Source of the DNA: Ministeria vibrans ATCC 50519
Taxonomy: Eukaryota; Opisthokonta; Filasterea
NCBI GenBank assembly: GCA_943704425.1
Contig: CALSCP010001671.1
Coordinates: 1-49,960 of the forward strand
DNA: 49,960 nt
Direction: 5' to 3'
The notes under the pieces are model-generated. The model ran no database searches, had not been told where the DNA came from, and saw nothing but the letters and a program-made list of their open reading frames with translations. This document shows positions 22,801 to 34,963 of this stretch, piece after piece (within the stretch, counting starts at the first letter, position 1; the number at the start of each line of letters is the position of its first letter). A program made the translations under genes and the position numbers.

Positions 22801-24945
22801 AGGAGGAGTTTGGGTTGCCCAAGAGCGAGTTTATGCACTTGCATCGGTGGGGTGTGATCAAGTTGCTGAAGAAGCTGTCGACGGAGCGCGCGCTGGCAGA
22901 AGACGACCAAGCGGAGGTGAGCAAGTGGGCTCGCAACGAGCGCTACAGCATCAAGGCACATCAAGAGCGATTTCGACGCGAGCGCCAGGAGCGCTGGGAG
23001 ATGGAGCGACAGAATTTGCTTGACCGAGACTTGCCGTATGACAGTGATGACGACGATGAGTTGGGATCAGATGGGGAGTCCATGTCGGATCTTGAGGCGG
23101 AAATGGAAGATGTCATGGGGCCGGAGGTGACAGAGGAGACAGAGGAGCAGGCACACGAGAGGTTCCTCAAAAAGGTTGCCAGTGGGGCGATGGGCATGGG
23201 TGGAGGAGAGTCAGGCACGGACACGGCGGCTGCATCGGGCGCGGCGACACCCAGTGGAGCCGGAGAAGGAGCTGGTGATGCCGAGGACAAGGCACAACGC
23301 AAGAAGGACAAGGCGAAGCGACCGGAACGCAAGCCAACATTGCTCAAGATTACGCGCACCGCTGGAAATGGTCGCGTGAACGAAGAGGTGGTCACCGATC
23401 CTCGTGTTATTACACGTTACCTTGAGCTGGCGCGAGCCAAAGAGCAGTATGGAGAATAGAAGAGAAGAAAAGAAGAGAAAAAAACAACTCAAAGGACTAC
23501 TTTATTTCATGTGTAGATTGCGGAAGAAGCAGGAGAGGGAGAAGGAAAAGGTGAAGCGGACACAGGCAGTTCGCACGGCACCGGCAACCACTACGACAGG
23601 CCCTATTTCCAAGACGAATGTCATTTGTTCGCGGTGCAAAGAGGTCCGAACCCAAAGACGTATAATAATTATATCATTTCCCTCGTTCATCCTTTTTTTT
23701 TTGACTTGTTAGGTGGATGGAGTGAATCGACATCATGCACGAAGCAACAAGAACTGTCCGTCACTGGGACGAGAGGCGCCCAAAGAGAAGCGGAAGAAGG
23801 GAGGGGGAGGGGGAGGAGGAGGGGCGAACAAGGCGGGTAAGACACCGGTGCAGATGGAGAGCGGGGCGACGTGGTTGCGACACAATGGGCCCAAGGCCCG
23901 GCTGTTTGGCGGGGGAGGCGGAGGAGGTGGTGGAGGAGGTGGTGGGGGCAGTCATAAGCGACGTCGTGCTCAGCAATGGAGTGACGATGAGGATGAAAAT
24001 CTTTCGGACTATATGGACGACAGTGACGATGGACGGCCCAAGAAACGTGCCAAGAGTGGTGGTGGGGCACGACGACGCACTGGCGGCGGAGGCGGAGGCG
24101 GTCGCAGTCGGAGTGGTGGTGGTGGGTCGGATGGATGGAGCTTTGTGGAGACGGTCGAACCGGGGAGTCGACGACGACGCAAGACAGCCCACGACGAATT
24201 CAACGAGTTGCTCTTGCGTGCCATCAATTCGTTTTTGCGCGATCCAAACTACGTATGACCAACAGCAATGTCTGTGTGTTTTCTTACTTGTGTGTGTGTG
24301 TGTGTGTGTGTCTTTGTTGTTGTTGTGTAGCAACTGTTTGGTGAGCCTGTGAGCGATGAGGTTGCCGAAGGGTACAGTGAGACGGTGACCAATCCAATGG
24401 ATCTGTCGACCTTGGCCAAAGTAAGTCGTCGTAGTACTTAACGCTATTTAAACGATAGTTCACATGTTTTTAATTTATATTTTGATGCGATGTAGCGCGT
24501 AAAAGCGAATACATACCGCGATCTGGAGGCGTTCAAGGGGGATCTGAAGAAGATTGAGGAAAGCTCGCTGGAGTACAATGGGGCAGAACACTATGTGACA
24601 AAGGCAGCGCGCGATCTGGTACGGCGCCTCACCAACAACCTTAATGCCAACTCGGTCAAGTTTATGCTGCTGGCCAACAAGGTGGCACTTACGGCGGGTG
24701 GGTCGAGCGCCATTGACGATGGTAAGGGGTTCCAATATAGTTATATAATTATATATGTGTGTGTGTTGTCTGATAATGTCTTGTGTTTTTGGTGGGTAGA
24801 CGACGATCCGTCGGAGAGTGAAGGCGATGACGAGTTTGATCCCGAAGTGGCCGATTCTGATGTGGCGGAAGACGAAGAGGAAGATGAGGAGGACTCGGAC
24901 GAGGAAGAAGAAGACGACGACGACGACGAGGACTTTTTTGAATAG
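19172..24945 (+). CDS. TAF1: Transcription initiation factor TFIID subunit 1
   Basis: Largest TFIID subunit, scaffold for RNA polymerase II promoter recognition. Ten exons: 19172-21000, 21126-21486, 21556-22328, 22415-22708, 22766-23446, 23517-23643, 23713-24252, 24331-24420, 24496-24721, 24800-24945; 1688 aa, with every phase matching. The N-terminal ~330 residues are low complexity (Ala and Asp runs). The TAF1 central domain (DUF3591) runs from about 575 to 1110, with LDPWEMRVVWDD just before and DFLLIVRR, PITYVRLGAMKCCYEKR and ENEYSFLRA-like GYSFLRAPN inside. A coiled/acidic region (1110-1230) precedes a zinc knuckle near 1350-1370 (CSRCKE..HH..C), split by intron 6. Gly-rich linkers lead to one bromodomain (about 1512-1620, acetyl-lysine Asn in LEYNGAEHY) and a Glu/Asp tail. 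Animals have two bromodomains. Confidence 0.95.
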
Positions 24946-25115
24946 CAAACTACTTGTAAAACAGCAAACATTTTTCGAAAGGCTGAACTCATTAGTCATT
25001 GAATCGTTTCAAAATTCAAACATATCACATGCAAGTTCTTGAGAAACACAAGTAATTATGATTAAGAAAAAGAGAAAATCAAAAGTTAAAAGATAATCAT
25101 TGAATTTTGAATAAG

Positions 25116-25472
25116 ATGGCGTATAACATTCCACCGTCTGACAATAGCGACTGGTACAATGGCAACACGGGGGGCGCTGCAGGGCCGAATGCATGGGATA
25201 CAGCGCCCCCGCCGCCAATGTCCGCCTACCAGCAAGGCGGAGGAGGAGCAGGAGAGCAGCCGCAGCAGGCGCACTATACGCCAGCACATCACTACGCGTC
25301 TGCGCCGCAGCAGCCGCCGCCGCAGGCCTCTCACAGGCCTCAACAGCCACAGCAGTATTCCCACCAGCAGTGGGCACCTCCGCCGGGCCCGCCACAGCAG
25401 CAGCAGCAGCAGCAATACAATCAAGGTGATTATTTTATGTGTGCGCAATGAGAGAACGAGCGAAAGACAGAC

Positions 25473-25520
<48 letters not shown>

Positions 25521-27131
25521 AAGAGACACCGCGGCAGAGGGGCGAGGGGTCGGGTCTGGAGCTCATTGCAAGTTGCATGTATGTGTTGTTGTTGTTGTGT
25601 GTGTGTGTGTGTGTGTGTGTTTCAAATATTTCGCCGTGCGTCTGAACCCGCTCTGTTTTCATCCCATGTACAGGACCCGTCGCCACAAACATGCCGCCAG
25701 CGTCGTCCAATGCCATGGGTCCCGGCTACACTACCAATGCGGGCGCCAATACGGCGCTGATCTCGTCGTTTGCGTCGAATTTCATTCAGGGTGCTGGCGA
25801 GTCGTTTGTCAAGGAAAACGTACTGTTAAGACGAAGAGAGCGAAGAGAGAGCTTAATTTTTTTTTGTTTGTTTTTTGTGTGTTGCGTGTAGATGGGTGCT
25901 GTGGGAGGAGCAGTAGACCGTTCCAAGAGTCTTTTGCGCTACTATTTCCATGTGAACACGAAATATGTGGGAAACAAACTGCGCATTGTGCTCTTTCCCT
26001 TTTCCAACAAGGTCAGAACAAGTTAAACTTTTGCCAAGGGACTAACAATCATCCGTGTGCGCGTCCATGTAGAGTTGGGATCGACGACGGACCTCGTCAC
26101 AGGAGTACATGTTGCCTCGCGACGACCTCAACGCACCCGACCTGTACATCCCAAGTAAGGTGACGGAGGGGCGAGTGTGTTTGCTTAGCGTGTGTGTGTC
26201 TGTCTGTGTGTGTGTGTGCTTAGTGTGTGTGGTTAGTGTGTGGTTAGTGTGTGTGGTTAGTGTGTGGTTAGTGTGTGGTTAGTGTGTGTGTGTGTGTGTG
26301 TGTGTGTCTCATTCGCATTGTTCTCGCATGGTCATTCATGGTCCCGTCAGCCATGGGGTTTGCGTCGTACGTGATGCTGGTGGGGCTTCTCCTGGGCACA
26401 CGGTCCCTCTTCACTCCAGAGTCTCTTGGTGCTACTGCCTCCTCTGCTCTTCTCTGGCTCTTCTCCGAGGTTTTTTTGCTCTTTTCTACTTTTTATTTGC
26501 TCAACATCACTCCCAATGGCTCCTCCGTCCATTGGCTTGATTTGCTTGCCTTCTGTGGCTATAAATACGTTGGGTAAGATAGAGAGACAGAGTAAGAGAC
26601 AGAGAGAGACTTATTCTTTCTTGGGTATTGTTATTGCATTTTTTTAGGATCAATGTGACACTATTGAGCAAAATAATGTTTCCTGATTCCCTGGTGTCAC
26701 TATGCGTGTGTCTATACTGTTCAATTACAGTCGCTTGGTTCACCGTAAGACCAAATTTTTTCTGTTTTGTTCGCACTTTGGTGTCTGTGTGTTGTCATTG
26801 TGTTTTTTTTTTGCCTTGTTGTCTCGTTGTTCTCTTTGTCTCTCATTCTCTGTGGGGTTCTCACTACTACCTATGCCTCCTATACTTTCCTTTGTCCCTC
26901 ATTGTTCTCCAATCTCTCTCCCTTTTTCTCTCAGCTCAAAGCCCTTAAGCCTGTTATTATGGACGAGGCCCATGCGGGTGCTCATGTTGGCCGCAAACGC
27001 AGAAACTACTTCTTCCTTATCATTTCAAGTAATCTACACACGCAAACTCAGCAGTGTCTTGTCCCATTCATTCCTCTCTCTCTATTATAGTTTTGCAGGC
27101 TTTCTTTACGTACTATCTGACTCGTTTCTGA
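25116..27131 (+). CDS. YIF1: YIF1 family Golgi/ER trafficking protein
   Basis: Partner of Yip1 in ER-Golgi membrane traffic. Eight exons: 25116-25425, 25674-25819, 25892-26011, 26073-26154, 26351-26573, 26648-26744, 26935-27028, 27091-27131; 370 aa. Residues 1-105 are Pro/Gln/Tyr-rich, including a Q run. The conserved region follows: LRYYFHVNTKYVGNKLRIVL, LNAPDLYIPTMGFASYVMLV, a helix pair, LLAFCGYKYVG, then the last helices and RNYFFLIIS..LQAFFTYYLTRF. About five membrane helices fit the family. Introns 1 and 4 carry GA, GT and TTAGTGTGTGG repeats. The first ATG in frame after the TAF1 3' end was chosen; both genes read the same way with 170 bp between. Confidence 0.93.
25475..25518 (+). repeat. 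(GA)n microsatellite in YIF1 intron 1
   Basis: GA run within intron 1; the same intron also has a GT run at about 25596-25621. Confidence 0.9.
26155..26350 (+). repeat. GT-rich minisatellite in YIF1 intron 4
   Basis: The whole 196-nt intron is GT-rich. Units of TTAGTGTGTGG / TTAGTGTGTGTGG repeat at 26220-26282, then a pure GT run to about 26306. The acceptor is gtcccgtcag. Confidence 0.85.
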
Positions 27132-27275
27132 TTCCACGTTTGGAACAAACACATCAAGATTACATTAAAATATAGCACTTTCTCTCTCTCGTTTATGGGA
27201 CCAAACCATTTAATTTATCACTCAGTCAAATACAAAAGATCGAAATTCGAATACACTCAGAGTTTTGTGCCAAAC

Positions 27276-27657
27276 ATGTTCCACAGCTCGACGCACCGAC
27301 GCTGGCTTGTGCCGGACCTGGAACAGATTCGAGCACGCCGCGCGGAGGCCAACGAGAAGGCAGTGAAGCAGCTGACAAGAGCCGCGCAGCAACGCACTTC
27401 CTCCGGCGCACTTCCCCAGTTTCTCACGGCCGAACAAGAGCTCCTTATCTGCCACGAGACAGAGCAGAAGCTCGTGCTCTCCTGTGGAGCAATCCCCAAC
27501 ATTCCGCTGTCGCCAAATGTTCTGGTATGGCAAGAGAGGGCGAGAAGTCGTCCCTGAAACGAAACGAAACCGACCGATTGCAGACGTGTGCCCTTACCTA
27601 CTTCAAACGGTACTATCTGGACAACTCAGTGATGAACTACGACACTACGCACATGAT
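27276..27657 (+). CDS. CCNH: Cyclin H, N-terminal exons only
   Basis: Cyclin H activates CDK7 in the CAK/TFIIH complex. Two exons, 27276-27524 and 27584-27657, encode 107 residues plus two bases of the next codon. The protein begins MFHSSTHRRW, has an N-terminal helix (DLEQIRARRAEANEKAVKQL), then LTAEQELLICHETEQKLVLS and the start of the first cyclin box, TCALTYFKRYYLDNSVMNYD. The expected next segment (…TCAFLACKVDE type) and about 200 further residues are absent. The exon 2 donor (AT|GTACGAGAG) runs straight into the (GA)n tract, and what lies beyond belongs to TRAPPC11 on the other strand. The gene is therefore broken here, by assembly or by rearrangement. Confidence 0.9.

Positions 27658-27661
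<4 letters not shown>

Positions 27662-27744
<83 letters not shown>
27662..27744 (+). repeat. (GA)n microsatellite, 83 nt, at a suspicious junction
   Basis: Longest perfect dinucleotide run in the window. It lies between the splice donor of cyclin H exon 2 (+) and the splice donor of TRAPPC11 exon 5 (-), so it is intron sequence of both truncated genes. Confidence 0.95.
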
Positions 27745-27746
<2 letters not shown>

Positions 27747-27796
27747 AGTGACACAACAACTCACGAACAAGAATTTTTTAGACTGATTGTTTTTAC

Positions 27797-30700
27797 CGCA
27801 TGTGACCACAAAGAGCGCCGGTTGAACATCAATAGTGGGCAGAGCAAAAACACTCTCAAACTCATCCGTTGCATTACCAGTCCTAACACCAAAGAGAATA
27901 AGACGAAGAAAAAACGAACACACTCATTGGATTCTTACCGTTTCCAGTACACAGAAATGGACCCGAGAGAGCGAGAAGAAGTGTCAGGCTCGGCAATATT
28001 GGTCTGTGTGTGAGAGGAATTCGCACGAGCAGTGGTACAGAAAGCCATTTGATCCCCAGAGCGGAGAGTGAGAGGATCTATATATAAAAATATATTTAAA
28101 AAACGAGTGCGTGAGTAAAAGAGGCGCGGAGATGGTTTAAGGGTTTGTACTGGATAGGCTGTGTCCGTGCTGAGAGACAAGAGAGAGGGAAGAGGAGAGG
28201 GAAGGAGTGATGCGGAGAAGGGTGAGGCCGTCAGGGGCATTGCAGCGGAGGGTGGTAACGATGGGGAAGAGACGTGGGGAGGAGAGGGAGAGCGGAGCCT
28301 GGAAGCAGGCTTGGAGGGGGTGGACGACGGGAAGGGACGCAGAGTGGGCGGCCGTGCACGAGTGGGTGGTGGAGCCAAGCGGGAGGGTGTATGAGGCACG
28401 GGTGGTGAGACTGCATTGCGATGGAGAGCGCTGTTGTTGTTGCTGCTGTTGCTGTTGTGGTGGTGTGGCAGCGGTGGATGAGATGGCGGTGCCTGAGCAC
28501 AAGAGAAAGAGGGACTCGCTTGCGGTTGTGTTGGGTTCGAGTGGCGCACTGAGGTTGAGGGTGAGGGATGGACCCATGGGAATGCGACTGGCGTTGCACA
28601 GTGAGTACGCGACCAGCGTGGTCTCGCCTGTGCTGGGCGATGCCCCAGATACATCCACGGTGATCTTGACGGCATCACACGCGACCAACTCATTGTTGCA
28701 CAGCTCAATGCGCATCGGACACATCTCACCAACAAGCACAGGGGCTGTGTCGACGACAAGACGCACTGACAGCTGGGCGGCGCGCGGGGTCACACGGACA
28801 ACGGGCCGCGGCACAATGGCGTCCCATGCGCCCGAGCACAGCTGAGCGGCCTTCTCCGGCGTGTCAATGAGAGCGGCGTACCGTGAAATCATCAGTGTCT
28901 TGGCATTGCCTGCGTTGCCGCCGCGACGAGCCGCTTTGAAGCCTTCAGTGATGTTCCACGCAAGGCGCACACTCACTGCGTCGCCACCAAGTTCAAGAGT
29001 GACGCGTGAGCAGTCAAACTGAGCACCAGCAGAGACAGGTGAGGGTGGCACAGCAGCACCAACACCAGTAGCAGTCGCGTCGCTCTCTGAAGAAGTCGAG
29101 GGAGTAGAAGCTGGTGCGGCAGTGGTGGGTGGGGGAAGAATAGGACAGATGTCAAAGGTGTACATGTATGTTTGGTCGGGGACAAGCTGGACAAGCGCAT
29201 TGGGGTTGTCGGGCGAAAGAGACTGTGAGAGTTCAGTGCGATCCGAAGAAATTGAAGGAGTTGAAGGGGTGGAAGTCGCTGTCGCAGTGGGGGTGAGACC
29301 ATAGACAAGAGAAACACGACGGGCGCGGAGGGGGTATGGAGTGTGGGTGCGGATGAACACGCGCAGTTGTATGGTATCACCGGCAGAGCACTGTGCAGTA
29401 CTAAACTGCACTGCGCACGCGAGGGGCGACATGGAGCCGTGGAGGTCGATGGGTTCGGAGGGAAGTGAGGAGAGAATGCGAGACCAGCTGGCGTCGGAGA
29501 CAGCGCGGTCAATGCCGCCGCGGGGCAGCAGACGCGGGTTGAGCTGCGTCGGGGGCTCGGGGACAATACCATCAAGCACACGCTGGATGTCGTGCTGGAT
29601 CGACTCGCGTGCGGGTGAGCCCAAGGCAACGTTCTCAAAGGCAATTTGAAGGTATGTGTTCATCTGAGCGGCACAGTAGGCAGAGACAAACGAGTCTGCG
29701 AGTACAGATGCTAGCATAGCATGCCATCGCTCACGACGGTACTCGTGCGCGACACGCAGGTAGGACTGAAGTGCGCGTTCGTGTGCGTTGGCATGGGCAT
29801 TCTCACGGGCCATTTCGGTCTTGAGTGCGTAGATGACACGCGTGGCAACGCGGTGGTGGTAGCGCTCGCAGGCCTCGGCAAGGAGACAGAGAATCTCGTC
29901 GCTAGCCTTGACAGGCGAAAGTGGCACATATGGGTCTTGGCCATAGAAGAGCAGTGATGAGTCAGTGTCAGTGTCATCGATGTCTGCAGTTGGTGTGGTG
30001 AGGCTGTCAAGTGGCACAAAGTTGAGAGTGGCGCGGGAGCGGACAGCGTGGTGAGCAGCGAGACGGTAGTAGGCGCCCGGGTGCTGGTGGCCGTCGGTGC
30101 TGTGGGCACTGGCGGAGAGCAGATCCGCAAAAACACGGTGTTGGTCGGCGAGCCAATGGTGGTGGTCGGCAAGCTCAAGGAGTTGCGCAGGCGAACACTG
30201 TTGTTGTTGTTGTTGTTGCTGTTGTTGTTGTTGTGAGTGAGAGCGAGACGAGGGAGAGCCAAAAGGGGAAAGAATAGCACCGGTACTGGGGACACTGGCG
30301 CGCAAAGAGCCGCCGGTGGAAGAAGAAGAGATGGCGTAGTGTTGAATGTGCGTGCGATGCTGGTCGCGAGCCTCACGCGCGCTCCCGAGCGACAGGTGAA
30401 GCGAGCAGATCTTGCGGTGGAGCAGAGCGGCGACCCAGCGGACTTCGCGCTGAGAGCACGTGTTGACATCTTTGAGGTGCATGTAGGCGCTGCCGTAGTA
30501 CTTAAGGGCGCTGCGTGCGTCACCACGGCACTCGGCAAAGTGGGCCATTTTGAAGTAGTGACGCGTAATGAGGTGCACTTGAGTCTGGCGGTTCAGCTGG
30601 TCACGCACATTCTTGATGCGTCGTGCACGATCACGGCAGTAGTGCGACGCCTGTTCGTAGACGGCAGCATCGATGTGTGCCGCGTCCGTTGCAAGGTCGC

Positions 30701-30903
30701 CGTTGGGCAAGAGCGACAACAACGGTACTCGCATGTCCACACCCCACTGACGCCGCGCACCAAACGTGCGCTCTTCCACAAGCTGATCCGATGCTGGTGC
30801 TTCCGTGATGCACAACACTGGAACAATCTTCGTGCCGCGACTCTTCACTTGGGCTCTGCAAATGACAGAGTGCCAAATGAACATAAAACAGTCTCCATGT
30901 CAA

Positions 30904-30937
<34 letters not shown>

Positions 30938-31541
30938 ACACCGAATGGAAAATGGAGTTTTACCGAATATTCTGCAGTGTCGAAGCACATTCCATTTCGC
31001 GAGCAGACCAGTTCGGGTCGTTCCAGTTGATCTCAAGGAAAACGAGCACCACAGCGGGCACGAGTGTCGTGTGCTTGTGAATCCATTTGCGCTTGAGAAT
31101 CCCGATGGATGCGGCGGGTGAAGAGAGCGCTGCTGCGGCCGCTTCGTCGCTCGGGGCGGGCCCCGGGGCGGAGGACGTGACACTGGAAGATCGATCGTCG
31201 CCTTGGGCGGCCGGCTACGGGGAAAGGGCAAGGGGAAAGCGGGTGGTGAGGAGGACAAAGAAAAAGCGGGATGGACATCGAAACAGTGAGAGAGAGATAG
31301 AGAGAGAAGAAAGAGAAAAGAGATTGTGAGCTGATCGTACCAGGCGACTACTCTTGGGCAGCGGGAAGGGCTCTTGGTCGGTATGTACAAGGTAGGTGAT
31401 GGGGCGCCGTTCGCCCGACGAGGCTGCTGCCGCTTGCGTCGCTGCTCGGAGCGCCCCTAAGAGAGGGGCGCGCGACACGGGCAGGCCCACCAGAGAGCAC
31501 AAGGCCTGGGGGTTGTTCTGGAGTTCCCCAGGTAGAGACAT
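27797..31541 (-). CDS. TRAPPC11: TRAPP complex subunit 11 (foie gras), C terminus missing
   Basis: TRAPPIII subunit for ER-Golgi traffic and autophagy. Minus-strand exons 31541-31341, 31214-30964, 30855-28151, 28077-27939 and 27882-27797 encode 1127 residues plus one base. N-terminal marks are SSPAASIGILKRKWIHKHTT and LVPAVVLVFLEINWNDPNW. The foie gras domain follows (about 230-540), with ITRHYFKMAHFAECRGDARS, ALKYYGSAYMHLKD and AALLHRKICSLHLSLG. Later come beta-rich Gryzun-type segments ending ..SLGSISVYWKRTGNATDEF and ALPTIDVQPALFVVTC. The final exon ends at a donor (GCG|GTAAAA) with no following exon; the intron enters the (GA)n tract. I estimate about 100 C-terminal residues are missing. 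Introns 2 (28-A run) and 3 are AT-rich. Head to head with the ERdj5-like gene across 116 bp. Confidence 0.92.
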
Positions 31542-31657
31542 GAGACGAAATAAAAGTGTCAAAATTTAAGTTTTTTCAGTTGGACTTGACTTGTTGTTTA
31601 CGTTCACCGTTCACAGTCACTTCACATCACTTTTTTTTGTATAACATCCCTGTGTGC

Positions 31658-34600
31658 ATGCGGCGACCGAGGATTCTGGTTTGCGTAGCACTAGTGTGCG
31701 TCGCGCTCCTGATCGAGGGTGTCTATGCGGGTGCTGACTACTATGCGCTGCTGGGCATTGAGCGAACCGCAACATCGAAGGAGATCAAGAAAGCGTACAA
31801 AGTGAAGGCTCTCGAGATGCACCCCGACAAGAATGTTGAGGTATGGCCATGTACCAGCTGCCATTGCGCGTTTGGCGTGGAGGGGGAGGGGGGTTTGGTT
31901 TTTTGAGAGAGAGAGAGAGCCGCAGATCAAAATTTGCGGCGACGAATGAGAAAATTCCACGTCGACTCTGTTTGTCTGGTGGTGGGGGTGCGTGCGATCG
32001 GACCCGCCCTACCATGGGGGCTCTTGGGTTGGGTGTCGTTGGTTGCAGTCGCGTGCGGAACAGACTGTGATCTGGCGTCAGAGCGGCAGTCGAAAGAAGA
32101 GCGCAGAACTTTCTCTGTTTCTCTCACGTCTCTCTCTCACTTTGTTTCTTTCTCCCTCCTCTCTCTCTCCCCCCCTCTCTCTCTCTCTCTCGCTGTCGTT
32201 TATTAGGACCCCGATGCACACGACAAGTTTCTTAAGATCAACGCTGCCTATGAAGTGCTCAAGGACGAGGAGATGCGAAAGAAATACGATCAGTTTGGCG
32301 AAGAAGGACTTAACGAGGAGAAGCAACGACCGCAAGACCCCTTTGCGAATCTGTACGACAACGAGCCGACCGTGGTCGATCTGGACCACCAGGCTTTTAT
32401 GAGTCGCGTCATGAACTCACGGCAGGCCTGGTTTGTTAACTTTTACTCTCCCCAGTGCGGTCACTGTGTTGAAATTGTGCCCGACGTAAGAATGTTGAAT
32501 CATTATATTATTATTATTATATGATATAATGTGTGTGTGTCTGTGCGTAGTGGAAGGAGACGGCTCGTCAACTTGACGGCACGGTGAAAGTGGGTGCAGT
32601 GAACTGTGCGCGACAACAAATGCTGTGCCACCAGTTCAACATTCGTCGCTATCCGTCGCGCGTCTTCTACCGTCCCGACGTCGACAAGCACCGCACAGCC
32701 CCGGCTCTCTTCAAGGGTGATGGCGTCGAGGAAATGGTCAAGTTTTCACTCGATCTTCTTCAGATTCAGATTCAATCGTAAGACGAGACAACCCCAAACC
32801 ATTCCGATAATATTATTATATTATTGACGTCTTCCATTGTATATACGATTCAGTCGGTCGTCTCCAATGCCACTTGAAGGCTCTAAGATCCGTGTCCATG
32901 GCTTCTGTCGCACGTCTTCAGACTGCGACGAGCTGCGTCTCGAGCTGAAAAAGGTATTGCAGAGCGAGAGGAGAAAGCCACAACGTGACGTGTAGAGAAT
33001 GTCTTTGTGTTTTTTTTTGACTGTCCTCATGTTCTTTCACGGTAGGTCTCGGCCATTTTGGGTGAATTGGTGCGAGTGATTCTTGTGGAGTGTGACAGCA
33101 GCAGTAACAGCGAGGATGAGAGGGACGCGTGTACGAGCGAGTGTGAGTCGTCGTCATCGTCGTGGATGGAGGCGTTCACAGTGGCTGGAGAGCGCAAACG
33201 AGTGTGTCTGACGGGGACGAATGGGAAGCAAGTGGCGCTGGAAGTGTTTGCGCTGGTGCCATCTGCCGTGGCGCATGTCGATGGAAGTGCACTGCCACAG
33301 GGCCTTTTTGACGAACAGAGTGGAGTGGCCGCGGTGATTCGCGCGCGACTGTTGTTTGTGCGGGATGTGGATGCGTGTGACGAGCGCTGTCAGATGCAAC
33401 TGCTGTCGTTTGTGCGTCTTGTGCAGCGTGGACGGCTGAATGGGGTGCAGGTAGACGGCCTGGTGATCGACGGACACTATGCGGAGATTGCTCAGTCGCT
33501 GTTTGGTGGCGGGACAGTCATGTCACGACCGACAGTGGTACTGTGGCGTCGCGAGGGCACGTTTGAGGAGTATTTGGGTGACATGAGCGACACAGCGGAG
33601 CTTGAGCAGTTTGCCGAGGACGCAGCGACGTCGACGGTGCGTGCGCTGTCGCCGCGCGAGCTGACACGAATCATTGGTGGAAATGACGAGGAAGTGGTGT
33701 GGATTGTGGACTTTTTCACGCCGTGGTGCGGACCGTGTCGCGAGATGGCGAGAATGCTGCGGGAGGCGGAGCGGCAGGTGCACCAGCAGCGGGGAGACCG
33801 GAAGATCCGCTTTGGCACGGTGGACTGTGCTCGTCATGGGGCTGCATGTAGCCACATCCGCCAGTATCCGTCACTGGTGCTGTACCGTCCGACGGGCGAG
33901 AGTGTCCACCATTTTGGCGGTGGGCACATGCAAGATGGCTCTGAGAACATTGTGTCGTTCATCAACGATGTGCTTGACGAGCGAGTCGCACGTCTGACCA
34001 TTGACAACTTTGACGCCACTGTGGTTCCGGGCGAGGCGGACTGGTTCGTGGCGTTTAGTTCGCCTCGCTGGTGCCCGCCCTGCCGTGATTACCAGAGCCA
34101 ATTTATGGCGGCTGCCCGGCAGCTTCCGCAGTTGCGCTTTGGCCATGTGGACTGCGACGACGAAGGTGAGCTGTGCCAACGCTTCTCCATTGGATCCTAT
34201 CCGTCTACCATGTTTCTCAAAATTAAGAAACGCGATCCGGTAAGAGAATGGAATGTGTTTTTGCAAAAGTAGAGCACTTCTTATACAATTGTGTGTGCAT
34301 ACCAGTCGATGCGAGTGGAGAAGGATCCCCACACGCCAATCCAGCCGGGGTTCATGCAGACACAGGGTGTCGTTGAGATGTACTACCAGCACTCGACGAC
34401 GTACGTCCAGAAGATTGGTGGGAAGAACTTCCATCAAAAAGTACAGATGGGACAGGTACGAATCCATTTTGCAAGTGCGCGACGCACAGCGTTTATGTAA
34501 TGTGTGTGTGTGTGTGTAGCAAGCAGTGCTTGTGTCGTTTGGGGCCAACTGGTGCGGGCCGTGTCAGGAGTTCAAGCCCATCTTCCGACAGATTGCGCAG

Positions 34601-34879
34601 CGGGTGGCTCAGTTGGCGAATGGTGTTGAAGAGGACGCTGATGCGGACGAAGTGGGCCGCAATGGGATTGTGTCATTTGGGATTGTTGACTGCGCGATGA
34701 ACCAACGGTTGTGCTCGCAAGTGCCGCAGCTGGCGCACTACCCTATGATGATGTTGTACATGGGCGGCGAAGGGCGACGCCAGCCGCATCCCATCCACGG
34801 CCACATATGGGATGCGGAGGGCATTGCGCATGAAGTCGCGCAGATGCTCGATTCCTTCCGTCAACGCGATGAGCTCTGA
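31658..34879 (+). CDS. DNAJC10: ERdj5/DNAJC10-like ER J-domain and thioredoxin protein
   Basis: ER reductase/co-chaperone acting with BiP in folding and ER-associated degradation. Seven exons: 31658-31840, 32207-32485, 32551-32777, 32854-32953, 33046-34239, 34306-34455, 34520-34879; 830 aa (human 793). A signal peptide covers residues 1-24 ([15 protein letters not shown]). The J domain spans 27-92 with HPD at about 56-58. Thioredoxin-type domains carry CGHC (145-148), CGPC (491-494), CPPC (606-609) and CGPC (723-726). The stretch between the first and second is a non-catalytic thioredoxin-like region. The C-terminal RDEL is a KDEL-type retrieval signal. The upstream in-frame ATG at 31556 was rejected because the one at 31658 places the signal peptide at the end. 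Confidence 0.94.
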
Positions 34880-34963
34880 CATGCGTATTTTTTTATTGAT
34901 AATAATAATTATTACTATTAATGTTTGAACAAACTAATAATATTATGTGTGCGTGTGTCTTTT

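Noticed and set aside
27780-28015. Exon 3 of cyclin H continuing on the plus strand after the GA tract
   Set aside because: The frame gives ILIVFTACDHKERR.. which does not match the cyclin box, while the opposite strand has two well-defined TRAPPC11 exons with matching splice phases.
31556-31657. Upstream in-frame ATG for the ERdj5-like protein
   Set aside because: It would bury the signal peptide 34 residues in and overlap the short spacer shared with TRAPPC11.
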